A program made the translations under genes and the position numbers. A DNA stretch of 64,000 nt, taken from positions 149,816 through 213,815 of the forward strand of contig NZ_JASHKN010000012.1 in the NCBI RefSeq assembly GCF_030056735.1. Direction: 5' to 3'. Under the pieces are notes generated by a model. That model saw only the letters and a program-made list of their open reading frames with translations. It was not told the DNA's origin and did no database searches. The first letter of the stretch is position 1. The number at the start of each line of letters is the position of its first letter. Source of the DNA: Rhodococcus sp. IEGM 1409 (GTDB lineage: Bacteria; Actinomycetota; Actinomycetes; Mycobacteriales; Mycobacteriaceae). Below are positions 1-9,435 of this stretch, in pieces.

Positions 1-929
1 TCGTCGACGTTGCCGATGATCATGGTCTCGGTGACCATGTCGTCGGGGACGACGGCAGCCGCTTCGTCCTTGCGGCCCGACATGAAGAGCCTGCCGATCT
101 CGTCGACCTCCTTCTCGTAACCCATCCGCTTGTAGACCTGCGCGTGAAAGTTCAACTCCGGGGCGCCCATTCCGCCGACGTAGAGGGCCGTCATCGGCTT
201 GAGAGCGGCGATGGCGGCGGCGCGATCGTCGGTCACGATGACCTGACACGTGGCGGCCACCTCGAAGTCTTCGCGACTACGACGGGCCCCGGCGCGCGCG
301 AACCCTTCGTCGAGCCACTTGTTGTACATCGGGGCCAGGCGTGGGGTGTAGTAGATCGCCAGCCATCCGTCTGCGATTTCGCCGGCGAGCGCGACGTTCT
401 TCGGCCCTTCGGCGCCGAGCCAGATCGGGATGTCCGCACGCAACGGGTGCGTAATGGGCTTGAGCGGCTTGCCAAGTCCCGAACTGCCCGGTCCCGCATA
501 CGGCAGAGGGTAGTGGGGTCCGGGACTGGTGACGGGCGCTTCACGGGCAAGAACCTGACGCACGATCGAGACGTATTCGCGAGTGCGAGCCAGCGGCTTC
601 TCGAAAGGCTGGCCATACCAACCTTCGACGACCTGGGGTCCGGATACGCCGAGCCCGAGGATCGTTCGTCCGCCGCTCAGGTGGTCGAGGGTGAGCGCGT
701 GCATGGCGCAACTGGTCGGTGTTCGCGCCGAAATCTGTACGACGGACGTACCGAGCCGGACCTTCTCGGTGCGCGATCCCCACCAGGCGAGCGGGGTGAA
801 TGCGTCCGAGCCCCAGGACTCCGCCGCGAAGACCGCGTCGAATCCCGCGCCTTCGGCGGCATCGATCAGTTCCGGGGCGTTTGCCGGCGGTTGTGCGCCC
901 CAGTATCCGAGTTGCAACCCAAGCTTCAT
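1..929 (-). CDS. LLM-class F420-dependent oxidoreductase (3' end outside window)
   Basis: The reverse strand reads MKLGLQLGYWGAQPP from an ATG at 929 and stays open to the window edge, so the C-terminus is missing. The TIM-barrel luciferase-like pattern is clear: a first strand LGLQLGYWG, then RLGTSVVQISARTP, GGRTILGLGVSGPQV, and later IPIWLGAEGPKNVALAGEIADGW. Such enzymes use reduced or oxidised F420 for hydride transfer. Its position, divergent from the DUF35-ltp4-ltp3 operon, matches Rv3520c of M. tuberculosis, a KstR-controlled steroid gene. A KstR box lies in the intergenic space. The substrate is unknown. Confidence 0.88.
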   Translation of the reverse strand, partial: MKLGLQLGYWGAQPPANAPELIDAAEGAGFDAVFAAESWGSDAFTPLAWWGSRTEKVRLGTSVVQISARTPTSCAMHALTLDHLSGGRTILGLGVSGPQVVEGWYGQPFEKPLARTREYVSIVRQVLAREAPVTSPGPHYPLPYAGPGSSGLGKPLKPITHPLRADIPIWLGAEGPKNVALAGEIADGWLAIYYTPRLAPMYNKWLDEGFARAGARRSREDFEVAATCQVIVTDDRAAAIAALKPMTALYVGGMGAPELNFHAQVYKRMGYEKEVDEIGRLFMSGRKDEAAAVVPDDMVTETMIIGNVD

Positions 930-979
930 CGCAGGCCTCCACATTGCCGGTGATCAGAAGTGACTCTTGCCACAATCTC

Positions 980-993
980 TAGAACCTGTTCTA
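980..993. promoter_or_regulatory. KstR operator between LLM gene and DUF35-ltp operon
   Basis: TAGAACCTGTTCTA fits the known KstR consensus TnnAACnnGTTnnA exactly and is a near-perfect palindrome. It lies 51 bp from the start of the leftward LLM gene and 10 bp upstream of the likely GTG start of the rightward operon, so it could repress both. In this family, repression is relieved by sterol CoA-thioester intermediates. Confidence 0.85.
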
Positions 994-1002
994 CTCGATC
1001 TT

Positions 1003-1980
1003 GTGACCATCGGAAAGAGCGGGGTGGCCGACAAGCCCCTGAGCGCACCATTGAATCTCCATTTCGACTACACCAGATCGACGGGACCGACCATCGGCGC
1101 GTTCGTGACTGCCCTGCGTGATCGCAAGGTGATCGGCGCCCGTGGGTCGAACGGTCGTGTCTTCGTGCCGCCACCGGAATTCGATCCGGACACGGCCGAA
1201 CCACTGACCGACTTCGTCGGGGTCTCCGACGGCGGAACGGTCGTGAGTTGGACGTGGATGCCCGAACCCATCGAGGGACAACCACTGACGAAGCCCTTCG
1301 CGTGGGCCCTGATCAAGCTCGACGGCGCGGACACCTCCATGCTCCACGCGGTCGACGTCGACTCCCCCGACGACATCAGCACCGGCCTGCGGGTTCGTGC
1401 CCGTTGGGCGTCGGAGCGGATCGGGCAGATCAAGGACATCGAATGCTTCGAACCAGGTGAGAGCGAAAATGGCATCGCGACAGTCGATTCCGACGCCGAT
1501 CCTGTCACCATGATCACGACGCCCGTCGACCTGCATTTCATGCATTCCGCTTCGGCCGAGGAGAGCTTCTACCTCCGCGGTCTCGCAGAGGGCAAGCTGA
1601 TCGGTGGTCGCAGCGGACCCGAAGACAAGATCTACATCCCTCCGCGCGGCGCCAATCCCACCAACGGGAAGCCGACGAGCGAGCAGATCGAACTGCCGGA
1701 CAAGGGAATTGTCACCACCTTCTGCATCGTCAACGTCCCGTTCCTCGGACAGCGGATCAAACCTCCCTACGTGGCCGCCTACGTGCTCCTCGACGGGGCC
1801 GACATTCCGTTCCTGCATTTGATCCTCGAATGTGATGCCGCGGAAGTACGGATGGGCATGCGCGTCGAAGCCAAGTGGAAGCCTCGCGAAGAGTGGGGTT
1901 ACACCCTCGAGAACATCGAATACTTCCGGCCGACAGGTGAACCCGACGCCGAGTACTCCACCTTCCAACACCACCTGTGA
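1003..1980 (+). CDS. Tandem DUF35/OB-fold acyl-CoA-associated protein (Rv3521-like)
   Basis: The protein has about 325 residues and two DUF35-like halves: roughly residues 15-145 with GARGSNGRVFVPP, and residues 165-310 with GGRSGPEDKIYIPP. DUF35 proteins pair with thiolase-like lipid-transfer proteins; ChsH2 with Ltp2 is the known steroid retro-aldolase example. The usual zinc-ribbon cysteines before the vxxPP motif are absent in both halves. An in-frame TTG at 967 would place the KstR box inside the gene, so I prefer GTG at 1003. That start has no ribosome site and may be leaderless. ltp4 follows after 10 bp, so the protein is probably a partner of Ltp3/Ltp4. Confidence 0.85.
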   Translation: MTIGKSGVADKPLSAPLNLHFDYTRSTGPTIGAFVTALRDRKVIGARGSNGRVFVPPPEFDPDTAEPLTDFVGVSDGGTVVSWTWMPEPIEGQPLTKPFAWALIKLDGADTSMLHAVDVDSPDDISTGLRVRARWASERIGQIKDIECFEPGESENGIATVDSDADPVTMITTPVDLHFMHSASAEESFYLRGLAEGKLIGGRSGPEDKIYIPPRGANPTNGKPTSEQIELPDKGIVTTFCIVNVPFLGQRIKPPYVAAYVLLDGADIPFLHLILECDAAEVRMGMRVEAKWKPREEWGYTLENIEYFRPTGEPDAEYSTFQHHL

Positions 1981-1990
1981 GGCTCCTGAA

Positions 1991-3061
1991 ATGACTTCTG
2001 CAGACATCGCAGTCGTGGGCTTTGCTCAGGCACCCCACGTCCGCGAAACCAACGGCACCACCAACGGCGTCGAGATGCTCGTCCCGTGCTTCCAGCAGCT
2101 ATACAGTGATCTGGGAATAACCAAGTCCGACATCGGCTTCTGGTGCTCCGGATCTTCCGACTACCTGGCCGGACGAGCGTTTTCCTTCATCTCGGCCATC
2201 GACTCCATCGGAGCGGTACCGCCGATCAACGAATCTCACGTCGAGATGGACGCTGCGTGGGCGTTCTACGAAGCGTGGATCAAGATCTTGACCGGCGAGG
2301 TCGAGACCGCGCTGGTGTACGGCTTCGGCAAATCCTCCGCCGGGCACCTGCGCAAGATCCTGTCCATGCAACTCGATCCGTACCTCGTCACGCCGCTGTG
2401 GCCAGACTCCGTCTCGATCGCCGGGCTTCAAGCCCGACTCGGACTCGACGCGGGTAAGTGGACGCAGGAGGACATGGCGGAGGTTGCCGCTCGCAGCCGT
2501 CGTCACGCGCTGAGTAATCCGAAGGCTCAGCTCGCGGGCGAGTTCGACATCGAGGCACTGCTCGCCAGCCCCTTCCTCGCAGATCCGTTGCGCGCACACG
2601 ATTGTGCGCCCATCACCGACGGCGCGGCAGCGATAGTCCTGGCCTCGGGCACCCGTGCACGAGACCTGTGCGAGCGGCCGGCGTGGATCACCGGACTCGA
2701 GCATCGCATCGACTCCCCCAACCTGGGCGCACGTGACCTGACGACGTCGCCGTCGACTACGTCGGCAGCCAAGGCAGCAACAGGCGGCGAGGTCGGCAAC
2801 ATCGACGTCGCTGAACTGCACGCACCGTTCACTCACCAGGAATTGATCCTGAAGGAAGCGATCGGCCTGACCGACGCCACCACGATCAACCCGTCCGGCG
2901 GACCGCTCAGCGGCAATCCACTGTTCGCCGGTGGTCTGGAACGAATCGGCCACGCCGCCAAGGCAATCTTCGACGGTCAGGCGAATCGCGCTCTTGCCCA
3001 TGCAACAAGCGGCCCTGTGCTGCAGCAGAACCTGGTAGCAGTCTTGGAGGGACGGAACTGA
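1991..3061 (+). CDS. ltp4: Thiolase-like lipid-transfer protein Ltp4
   Basis: This 356-residue thiolase-superfamily protein of the SCP-x/lipid-transfer type reads MTSADIAVVGFAQAPHV at the N-terminus, with APITDGAAAIVLASG near residue 210 and a C-terminal INPSGGPLSGNP segment. The canonical condensing-thiolase cysteine loop is not recognisable (FWCSGSSDY occupies the area), as in retro-aldolase-type Ltp proteins. Order and overlap with ltp3 (TGATG) match Rv3522-Rv3523. In Rhodococcus, ltp3 and ltp4 have been linked to removal of C24-branched sterol side chains. The two products probably act as a pair together with the upstream DUF35 protein. Confidence 0.85.
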   Translation: MTSADIAVVGFAQAPHVRETNGTTNGVEMLVPCFQQLYSDLGITKSDIGFWCSGSSDYLAGRAFSFISAIDSIGAVPPINESHVEMDAAWAFYEAWIKILTGEVETALVYGFGKSSAGHLRKILSMQLDPYLVTPLWPDSVSIAGLQARLGLDAGKWTQEDMAEVAARSRRHALSNPKAQLAGEFDIEALLASPFLADPLRAHDCAPITDGAAAIVLASGTRARDLCERPAWITGLEHRIDSPNLGARDLTTSPSTTSAAKAATGGEVGNIDVAELHAPFTHQELILKEAIGLTDATTINPSGGPLSGNPLFAGGLERIGHAAKAIFDGQANRALAHATSGPVLQQNLVAVLEGRN

Positions 3062-4242
3062 TGGCCGGAACGCCTCAACTCGCGGCCGTGCTCGGCACCG
3101 GCCAAACTCACTACGTCGCAAAGCGTCACGACGTCTCGATGGCGGGCATGGTCCGTGAAGCCATCGACGCCGCGATGCTCGACGCCAACGTCGGCTGGGA
3201 CGACATCGACGCCGTGGTGATCGGAAAGGCCCCCGACTTGTTCGAGGGTTCGATGATGCCGGAACTCGCAATGTCGGATGCACTGGGCGCCAACGGAAAG
3301 CCGTTGCTGCGTGTTCACACTGCCGGCTCGGTGGGTGGTTCGACGGCTATCGTTGCCTCGAGCCTGGTCAAATCCGGTGTCCACAAGCGGGTTCTGACGG
3401 TTTCCTGGGAGAAGCAGTCCGAGTCGAACGCGATGTGGGCGCTGTCCGTACCCGTTCCGTTCAACATGCCCGTCGGCGCCGGTGCCGGTGGATACTTCGC
3501 CCCGCACGTCCGTTCGTACATTCGTCGATCAGGCGCACCGGAGCACATCGGCTACCTCGTCGCGGTGAAGGATCGGCTCAACGGCAGCCTCAATCCCTAT
3601 GCGCATCTGCGGCAGCCGGACATCACTCTCGAATCGGTGCAGGCATCTCAGATGCTCTGGGACCCGATCCGTTACGACGAGACCTGCCCGTCCTCGGACG
3701 GTGCTTGCGCGCTGGTGATCGGCAACGAAGAAGCCGCCGCGCAGGTGGAGGCCGAAGGCCGGTCCGTCGCCTGGATCCACGCGACGGCCATGCGCACCGA
3801 GCCGACGTTCTACGCCGGGCGCGATCAGGTCAATCCCCAGGCCGGCCGTGATGCCGCGGCTGCGCTGTGGAAGTCCGCGGGAATCACCGATCCGCTGAAC
3901 GAGATCGACTGCGCCGAAATCTATGTCCCGTTCTCGTGGTTCGAGCCGATGTGGCTCGAGAACCTCGGGTTCGCGGAGGAAGGTCAGGGCTGGAAGCTGA
4001 CCGAGGCCGGCGAAACCGCGATCGGCGGAAAGCTCCCGGTCAATGCTTCCGGTGGTGTGCTCTCCTCCAACCCGATCGGCGCCTCGGGCATGATCCGTTT
4101 CGCCGAGTCCGCGATGCAGGTCATGCGACGCGCCGGTGACCACCAGGTGGCCGACGCCCGTAAGGCTCTGGGCCATGCGTACGGCGGTGGCTCGCAGTAC
4201 TTCTCGATGTGGGTCGTCGGCTCCGAACGTCCCACCACGTAA
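3061..4242 (+). CDS. ltp3: Thiolase-like lipid-transfer protein Ltp3
   Basis: This 393-residue thiolase-like protein has a full-length fold: GTGQTHYVAKRHDVSMAGMV at the N-terminus, HTAGSVGGSTAIVAS around residue 85, CPSSDGACALVIGNEE around 210, and NASGGVLSSNPIGASG around 325. The nucleophile region carries no typical CxG(S/M) motif, consistent with an aldolase or lyase role rather than thiolysis. The start overlaps the ltp4 stop, so the two are translationally coupled. It is the ortholog in position of Rv3523 (Ltp3). The role in side-chain cleavage of branched sterols comes from family knowledge, not from the sequence itself. Confidence 0.87.
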   Translation: MAGTPQLAAVLGTGQTHYVAKRHDVSMAGMVREAIDAAMLDANVGWDDIDAVVIGKAPDLFEGSMMPELAMSDALGANGKPLLRVHTAGSVGGSTAIVASSLVKSGVHKRVLTVSWEKQSESNAMWALSVPVPFNMPVGAGAGGYFAPHVRSYIRRSGAPEHIGYLVAVKDRLNGSLNPYAHLRQPDITLESVQASQMLWDPIRYDETCPSSDGACALVIGNEEAAAQVEAEGRSVAWIHATAMRTEPTFYAGRDQVNPQAGRDAAAALWKSAGITDPLNEIDCAEIYVPFSWFEPMWLENLGFAEEGQGWKLTEAGETAIGGKLPVNASGGVLSSNPIGASGMIRFAESAMQVMRRAGDHQVADARKALGHAYGGGSQYFSMWVVGSERPTT

Positions 4243-4277
4243 CAGCAGCACACACGCCGATCAGGAAGAAGCCGAAG

Positions 4278-5141
4278 ATGAAGTACACCGTCGGGGTTGC
4301 CATGAACCCTCTGGACCAGTTGGCCGGTATCGCCAAAACGGCAGAAGAGTGCGGCTTTTCGTCGATCGCTCTCCCCGATTCACTGTTCTTCATGGAAACG
4401 CAGGCGGCGGATTACCCGTACACCCCGGACGGGTCTCGGATGTGGAATGCCGAGACCCCCTGGGTCGATCCGCTGATCGCCGCGGCCGCAATGGGCGCGG
4501 TGACCGAGAAGATCGAGTTCTACACCCAGGTACTCAAGCTCGGTAGCCGCAATCCGGTCCTGCTCGCGCGGCAGGTCGGATCAGTAGCGGCACTGACGAA
4601 CAACCGTTTCGGCTTCGGTGTCGGAATCGGTTGGGCTCCGGAAGAGTTCGAGTGGTGCGGCGCGCCGTACAAGCGTCGCGGCGCCCGAGTGGACGAGATG
4701 ATCGACGTCCTCAAACTGATTCTGGGCGGCGGCATGGTCGAGTATCACGGCGAATTCTTCGATTTCGATCGCCTGCAGATGAGTCCGGCTCCCACCAAGC
4801 CGGTTCCGTTCTACGTCGGCGGCCACACCGAGGTCGCACTCAAGCGGGCTGCGCGCGTGGGCGACGGTTGGACGTCGGCAATGATCAAGTTCGACGATCT
4901 GGTCGGTGTCATCGCACGACTGCGTGAACTGCGTGCCGAGTACGGCCGCGAGAACGAGCCGTTCGAAATCCAGACGGTATGCATCGACCGTTTCGGCAAG
5001 GACGGCTACGCCGAACTCGAAGACGCCGGCGTCACGGACATCATCACCGTGCCTTGGGTGTTCGACGGAATCGGATTCGATGCCCCGCTGGAGGCAAAGC
5101 AGGAATCGATGCGCAAGTTCGCCGAGCAGTACATCAACTGA
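4278..5141 (+). CDS. LLM-class F420-dependent oxidoreductase
   Basis: A 287-residue luciferase-like TIM barrel starts MKYTVGVAMNPLDQLAGIA. An upstream in-frame start would overlap the end of ltp3; the ATG at 4278 has a purine-rich AGGAAGAAG ahead of it. Characteristic segments are TEKIEFYTQVLKLGSRNPV, FGFGVGIGWAPEEFEWCGAP, PVPFYVGGHTEVALKRAARVGDGW and DIITVPWVFDG. It is probably co-transcribed with ltp3 and the following NTF2-like gene, and so acts in the sterol pathway on an unidentified substrate. It is distinct from the LLM gene at the left edge. Confidence 0.85.
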   Translation: MKYTVGVAMNPLDQLAGIAKTAEECGFSSIALPDSLFFMETQAADYPYTPDGSRMWNAETPWVDPLIAAAAMGAVTEKIEFYTQVLKLGSRNPVLLARQVGSVAALTNNRFGFGVGIGWAPEEFEWCGAPYKRRGARVDEMIDVLKLILGGGMVEYHGEFFDFDRLQMSPAPTKPVPFYVGGHTEVALKRAARVGDGWTSAMIKFDDLVGVIARLRELRAEYGRENEPFEIQTVCIDRFGKDGYAELEDAGVTDIITVPWVFDGIGFDAPLEAKQESMRKFAEQYIN

Positions 5142-5150
5142 GGAGCCGCG

Positions 5151-5561
5151 ATGAGTGACGAACACCCCGCCCGCGTCGCGGGTAACGCTTCGCGCGCCGC
5201 AGCGAGTGGCAAGAACAAGGAAGCCTGGCTCGATCTCTTCGCCGAGGACGGTTGGGTGGAGGATCCGGTCGGGCCGTCGGGCTTCGATCCGGAAGGCAAG
5301 GGGCATCACGGGCGCGAGGCGATCTCGAAGTTCTACGACATGACGATCGCCAACGCGGACAAGCTCGAATTTCTGATCGACGATTCCTTGGTGTGCGGCA
5401 ACGAGAATGTCAACATCGGCAAGATCCGTACGACCATCGGCGGCTCGATCATCGACGCCGAGGGTGTGTTCGTCTACCGGGTGAACGACGACGGCAAGAT
5501 CGCGTCGCTTCGAGCATTCTGGGAAGTGGACCGTGCGATGAAGACGGCACGCAAGGCCTGA
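5151..5561 (+). CDS. NTF2/SnoaL-fold protein, ketosteroid-isomerase-like
   Basis: This 136-residue single-domain protein has the alpha-plus-beta-barrel pattern of the SnoaL/ketosteroid isomerase superfamily: a leading helix with WLDLFAEDGWVEDPVGP, then GREAISKFYDMTI and a terminal strand GKIASLRAFWEVD. The start lies 9 bp after the LLM stop with GAGGAG ahead of it. Members are isomerases, hydratases or dehydratases on cyclic ketones. The operon position suggests a steroid intermediate as ligand, but the exact reaction cannot be read from the sequence. A strong hairpin follows directly, ending the ltp operon. Confidence 0.8.
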   Translation: MSDEHPARVAGNASRAAASGKNKEAWLDLFAEDGWVEDPVGPSGFDPEGKGHHGREAISKFYDMTIANADKLEFLIDDSLVCGNENVNIGKIRTTIGGSIIDAEGVFVYRVNDDGKIASLRAFWEVDRAMKTARKA

Positions 5562-5573
5562 GAACCCACATTA

Positions 5574-5612
5574 CGAGAGCGGCCCCGGTCACACCGACCG
5601 GGGCCGCTCTCG
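5574..5612. terminator. Intrinsic-type hairpin ending the ltp operon
   Basis: A perfect 17-bp inverted repeat (left arm begins CGAGAGCGGCCCC) surrounds a 5-base loop, 12 bp after the NTF2-like gene. There is no long T run, as is usual for actinobacterial terminators. Confidence 0.8.
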
Positions 5613-5736
5613 TCGCAATCTAATTCGGCAGTGGTACTTGCACCGAGAACCTCGAAATGGTTTCCTGGTTCCCAACGTCGCGTGTCGATGACGGACTGCG
5701 TCAGGCATGGAGGCGTCGTACTGCAAGGGGTCACTT

Positions 5737-6117
5737 ATGACCATTTCGTTCAATCACACCATCATCGCCGCAAAAGACCGGCAAGAGTCGGCGTGGTTCT
5801 TCACTCACATGTTCGGTCTACCAGGCCCTGTCGAAGTCGGCTACTTTCTCGGCGTGGAACTCGATCACGGCGTGACGTTGGACTTCGCACAAGTGGAAGA
5901 GGGCGCCGAGGTGCCGTCTCAGCACTACGCGTTTCTCGTCTCCGAAGACGACTTCGACGGCATCTACCAGCGAATACAGGCGTTGAAACTTGATCACTGG
6001 GCCGATCCGCGCCAGTCGAGTACCGGATTCAACACCAACGACGGTGGGCGCGGGGTCTACTTCCTCGACCCGTCGGGCCACTTCCTCGAAGCAATCACCA
6101 AACCATACGGCGGCTGA
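5737..6117 (+). CDS. VOC (glyoxalase/bleomycin resistance/dioxygenase) family protein
   Basis: This 126-residue protein starts MTISFNHTIIAAKDRQESAW at an ATG preceded by AAGGGG; an earlier in-frame ATG at 5707 has no ribosome site. The beta-alpha-beta-beta-beta VOC modules show potential metal ligands His (FNHTI), His in PSQHYAF and Glu in HFLEAIT, with the signature GRGVYFLDPSGHFLEAIT at the end. This fits a glyoxalase-like lyase or a dioxygenase-fold protein. It sits between the ltp terminator and cyp125, has no KstR box of its own, and its substrate is unknown. Confidence 0.8.
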   Translation: MTISFNHTIIAAKDRQESAWFFTHMFGLPGPVEVGYFLGVELDHGVTLDFAQVEEGAEVPSQHYAFLVSEDDFDGIYQRIQALKLDHWADPRQSSTGFNTNDGGRGVYFLDPSGHFLEAITKPYGG

Positions 6118-6125
6118 ACTACAAA

Positions 6126-6168
6126 CGGCGGCGCCTACGGGAGATGAGGGATCCCGCAGACGCCGCCG
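6126..6168. terminator. Possible terminator between VOC gene and cyp125
   Basis: CGGCGGCG and CGCCGCCG face each other across a 27-base gap just after the VOC stop codon. The loop is long and the stem short, so this is only a candidate end signal for the rightward gene. Confidence 0.4.
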
Positions 6169-6299
6169 CAGTTCCAGGTTGCCAACTAGTGGCCCCCCGG
6201 AACGTCTACTGTAGTTCTGCGTGCTCGAGAGTGCAGAGGCAACTCCCGAAAAGCTGCACAGAACCTACTCGCCGGTTACCAGGTCAGTATATGTCCGGA

Positions 6300-7550
6300 T
6301 CAGTGTTTGACCGGGCAGCCCGATGTCTTGTAATCAACCTGAAACTCTTTGATGCCGTTGAGCCAGCCCGAGCGCAGGCGACGGGGGTCGCCGAGCCTGG
6401 TGATGTCGGGTAGGTGATCGGCGATCGCGTTGAAGATCAGATCGATTTCGAGACGGGCCAAGTTGGCGCCGATGCAGAAGTGCGCACCGGTGCCGCCGAA
6501 TCCGAGGTGCGGATTTGGGTCACGCATGATGTCGAACTTCGTGGGGTTCTCGAAGACGTCTTCGTCGAAGTTGGCCGACGCGTACATCATGACGACGCGA
6601 TCGCCCTTCTTGATCTTCTGTCCGCCGAGTTCGGTGTCTTCGAGCGCGGTGCGCTGGAAAGACGTCACCGGAGTGGCCCAACGAACGATCTCGTCGGCCG
6701 CGGTCTTCGGACGTTCCTTCTTGTACAGCTCCCACTGGTCGGGATTGTCGAGGAAGGCGACCATGCCGTGTGTGATGGCATTGCGAGTGGTCTCGTTACC
6801 CGCGACCGCAAGCAGGATCACGAAGAAGCCGAATTCCTCTGGGGAGAGCTCATTTCCGTCGATGTCAGCTTCGATGAGCTTGGTGACGATGTCATCGGCG
6901 GGACACTTCTTGCGCTGATCTGCCATCTGGTACGCGTATCCCAGAATCTCCATCGACGCTGCCTGCGGGTCGATGTCGAACTCAGGGTCGTCGTACGACG
7001 TCATCTGGTTGGACCAGTCGAAGAGCTTCATTCGATCTTCCTGCGGCACACCGAGAAGTTCGGCGATGGCCTGCAGCGGCAGTTCGGACGCGACCTGAAC
7101 CACGAAGTCTCCGGCACCACCGGCAGCCGCGGTCGTGACGATCTTTTCGGCGCGCTCGGTCAGTTCCTCGCGCAGGCTGTTGATGGCTCGCGGGGTGAAT
7201 CCACGCGAGACCAGCTTGCGAAGCTTGGTGTGCTCCGGAGCGTCCTTGTTGATGAGGATGAATCGCTGCATCTCGACGTTCTCGCGCGGGATGTCGTCGG
7301 CGAAGCGAGGAATCGCAGTGTTCTCGTGGGTCGAGAAGATGTCGCTTCGCTGCGAGACCTCCTTGACCTCTTCATGACGGGTGACCACCCAGAAACCCTC
7401 GTCCTGGAATCCACCGATTTCCGGGGGCTGCGGATTCCACCACACGGGGGCCGTCTTCCGGAGTTCTGCGAACTCCTCGAAAGGCATACGTTCCGCGTAG
7501 ATGTCGGGGTCCGTGAAGTCGATTCCCTCGGGGAATGCGGGCTGTGCCAC
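6300..7550 (-). CDS. cyp125: Cytochrome P450 CYP125, steroid C26/C27 monooxygenase
   Basis: This 416-residue P450 shows the I-helix AGNETTRNAITHG around residue 240, an ExxR-type EIVRWATPVTSFQR region, and the heme loop FGGTGAHFCIGANLARLE near residue 350 with the cysteine ligand. The GTG start at 7550 is preceded by CAGGAGACATCA. CYP125 enzymes hydroxylate and oxidise the terminal side-chain carbon of cholesterol or cholestenone, starting side-chain breakdown. Assignment rests on P450 motifs, the divergent fadA5 neighbour (as in Rv3545c-Rv3546) and an exact KstR box upstream. The electron donors are not in the window. Confidence 0.92.
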   Translation of the reverse strand: MAQPAFPEGIDFTDPDIYAERMPFEEFAELRKTAPVWWNPQPPEIGGFQDEGFWVVTRHEEVKEVSQRSDIFSTHENTAIPRFADDIPRENVEMQRFILINKDAPEHTKLRKLVSRGFTPRAINSLREELTERAEKIVTTAAAGGAGDFVVQVASELPLQAIAELLGVPQEDRMKLFDWSNQMTSYDDPEFDIDPQAASMEILGYAYQMADQRKKCPADDIVTKLIEADIDGNELSPEEFGFFVILLAVAGNETTRNAITHGMVAFLDNPDQWELYKKERPKTAADEIVRWATPVTSFQRTALEDTELGGQKIKKGDRVVMMYASANFDEDVFENPTKFDIMRDPNPHLGFGGTGAHFCIGANLARLEIDLIFNAIADHLPDITRLGDPRRLRSGWLNGIKEFQVDYKTSGCPVKH

Positions 7551-7604
7551 TGATGTCTCCTGCCCTAAGCCTTTTCATCACAGGGGTGATGGGGATCCGT
7601 GATG

Positions 7605-7618
7605 TGTAACACGTTCTA
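7605..7618. promoter_or_regulatory. KstR operator upstream of cyp125
   Basis: TGTAACACGTTCTA matches TnnAACnnGTTnnA, 54 bp upstream of the cyp125 GTG. It is separate from the box nearer to fadA5, so each divergent promoter seems to have its own site. Confidence 0.82.
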
Positions 7619-7628
7619 CTCTCATTGA

Positions 7629-8888
<1,260 letters not shown>

Positions 8889-8889
8889 G

Positions 8890-9378
8890 ATGACTATTCC
8901 CCCAGCAAAACCCAAGGGACTCGACGCCCCGGTGACGGTCAAGTTCATCAAGTGGATGTCGAAGGCAAACGTCGCCATGTATCGCGCCACCGACGGGAGG
9001 CTGGGTAGCAAGTGGCGGGTCGGCAGCGCGTTCCCACGCGGGCTGCCGATCTGCCTGCTCACCACTACCGGTCGCAAATCCGGTGAGGAGCGAATCAGTC
9101 CATTGCTGTTCCTCGAGGACGGCGAAGACGTGATTCTGGTGGCGTCGCAAGGCGGTCTTCCGAAGAACCCGATGTGGTACCTCAACATCAAGGCGGATCC
9201 GGTGGTGACGGTGCAGATCAAGTCTCGGATCCGCTCGATGAAAGCCCGCGTTGCAACCGAGGACGAGCGCGCTCGGCTGTGGCCGAAGTTGACGGCGATG
9301 TACCCGGATTTCGACAACTATCAGGCCTGGACGGACCGCATCATTCCCGTCATCGTGTGCGAGCCACTGACAAACTAA
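8890..9378 (+). CDS. F420-dependent nitroreductase-family (Ddn-like) protein
   Basis: This 162-residue protein belongs to the deazaflavin-dependent nitroreductase family: LTTTGRKSGEERISPLLFLEDGEDVILVAS then GLPKNPMWYLNIKADP, the split-beta-barrel F420-binding signature. It starts one base after the fadA5 stop and must be co-transcribed. M. tuberculosis Ddn (Rv3547), known for activating nitroimidazoles and for F420H2-dependent quinone reduction, occupies the same position after fadA5. A redox role linked to steroid catabolism is inferred from the operon only. The name ddn is withheld because several paralogs usually exist. Confidence 0.87.
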   Translation: MTIPPAKPKGLDAPVTVKFIKWMSKANVAMYRATDGRLGSKWRVGSAFPRGLPICLLTTTGRKSGEERISPLLFLEDGEDVILVASQGGLPKNPMWYLNIKADPVVTVQIKSRIRSMKARVATEDERARLWPKLTAMYPDFDNYQAWTDRIIPVIVCEPLTN

Positions 9379-9390
9379 ACAATTTGTTTA
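9376..9390. promoter_or_regulatory. AT-rich palindrome, possible operator
   Basis: TAAACAATTTGTTTA is a perfect odd-length palindrome that begins within the last codons of the Ddn-like gene, 45 bp before the next small gene. It stands out as AT-rich in GC-rich DNA. It may be an operator or promoter element for the gene at 9436; this is inference. Confidence 0.4.
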
Positions 9391-9435
9391 CAACAAAACA
9401 TTTACAAGGGTCCGGGTTCGTGCCACCCTGGATTC

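Noticed and set aside
991..2007. Reverse-strand open frame over the DUF35 gene
   Set aside because: Low-complexity charged translation, no motifs; the forward strand has the DUF35 pattern and fits the operon.
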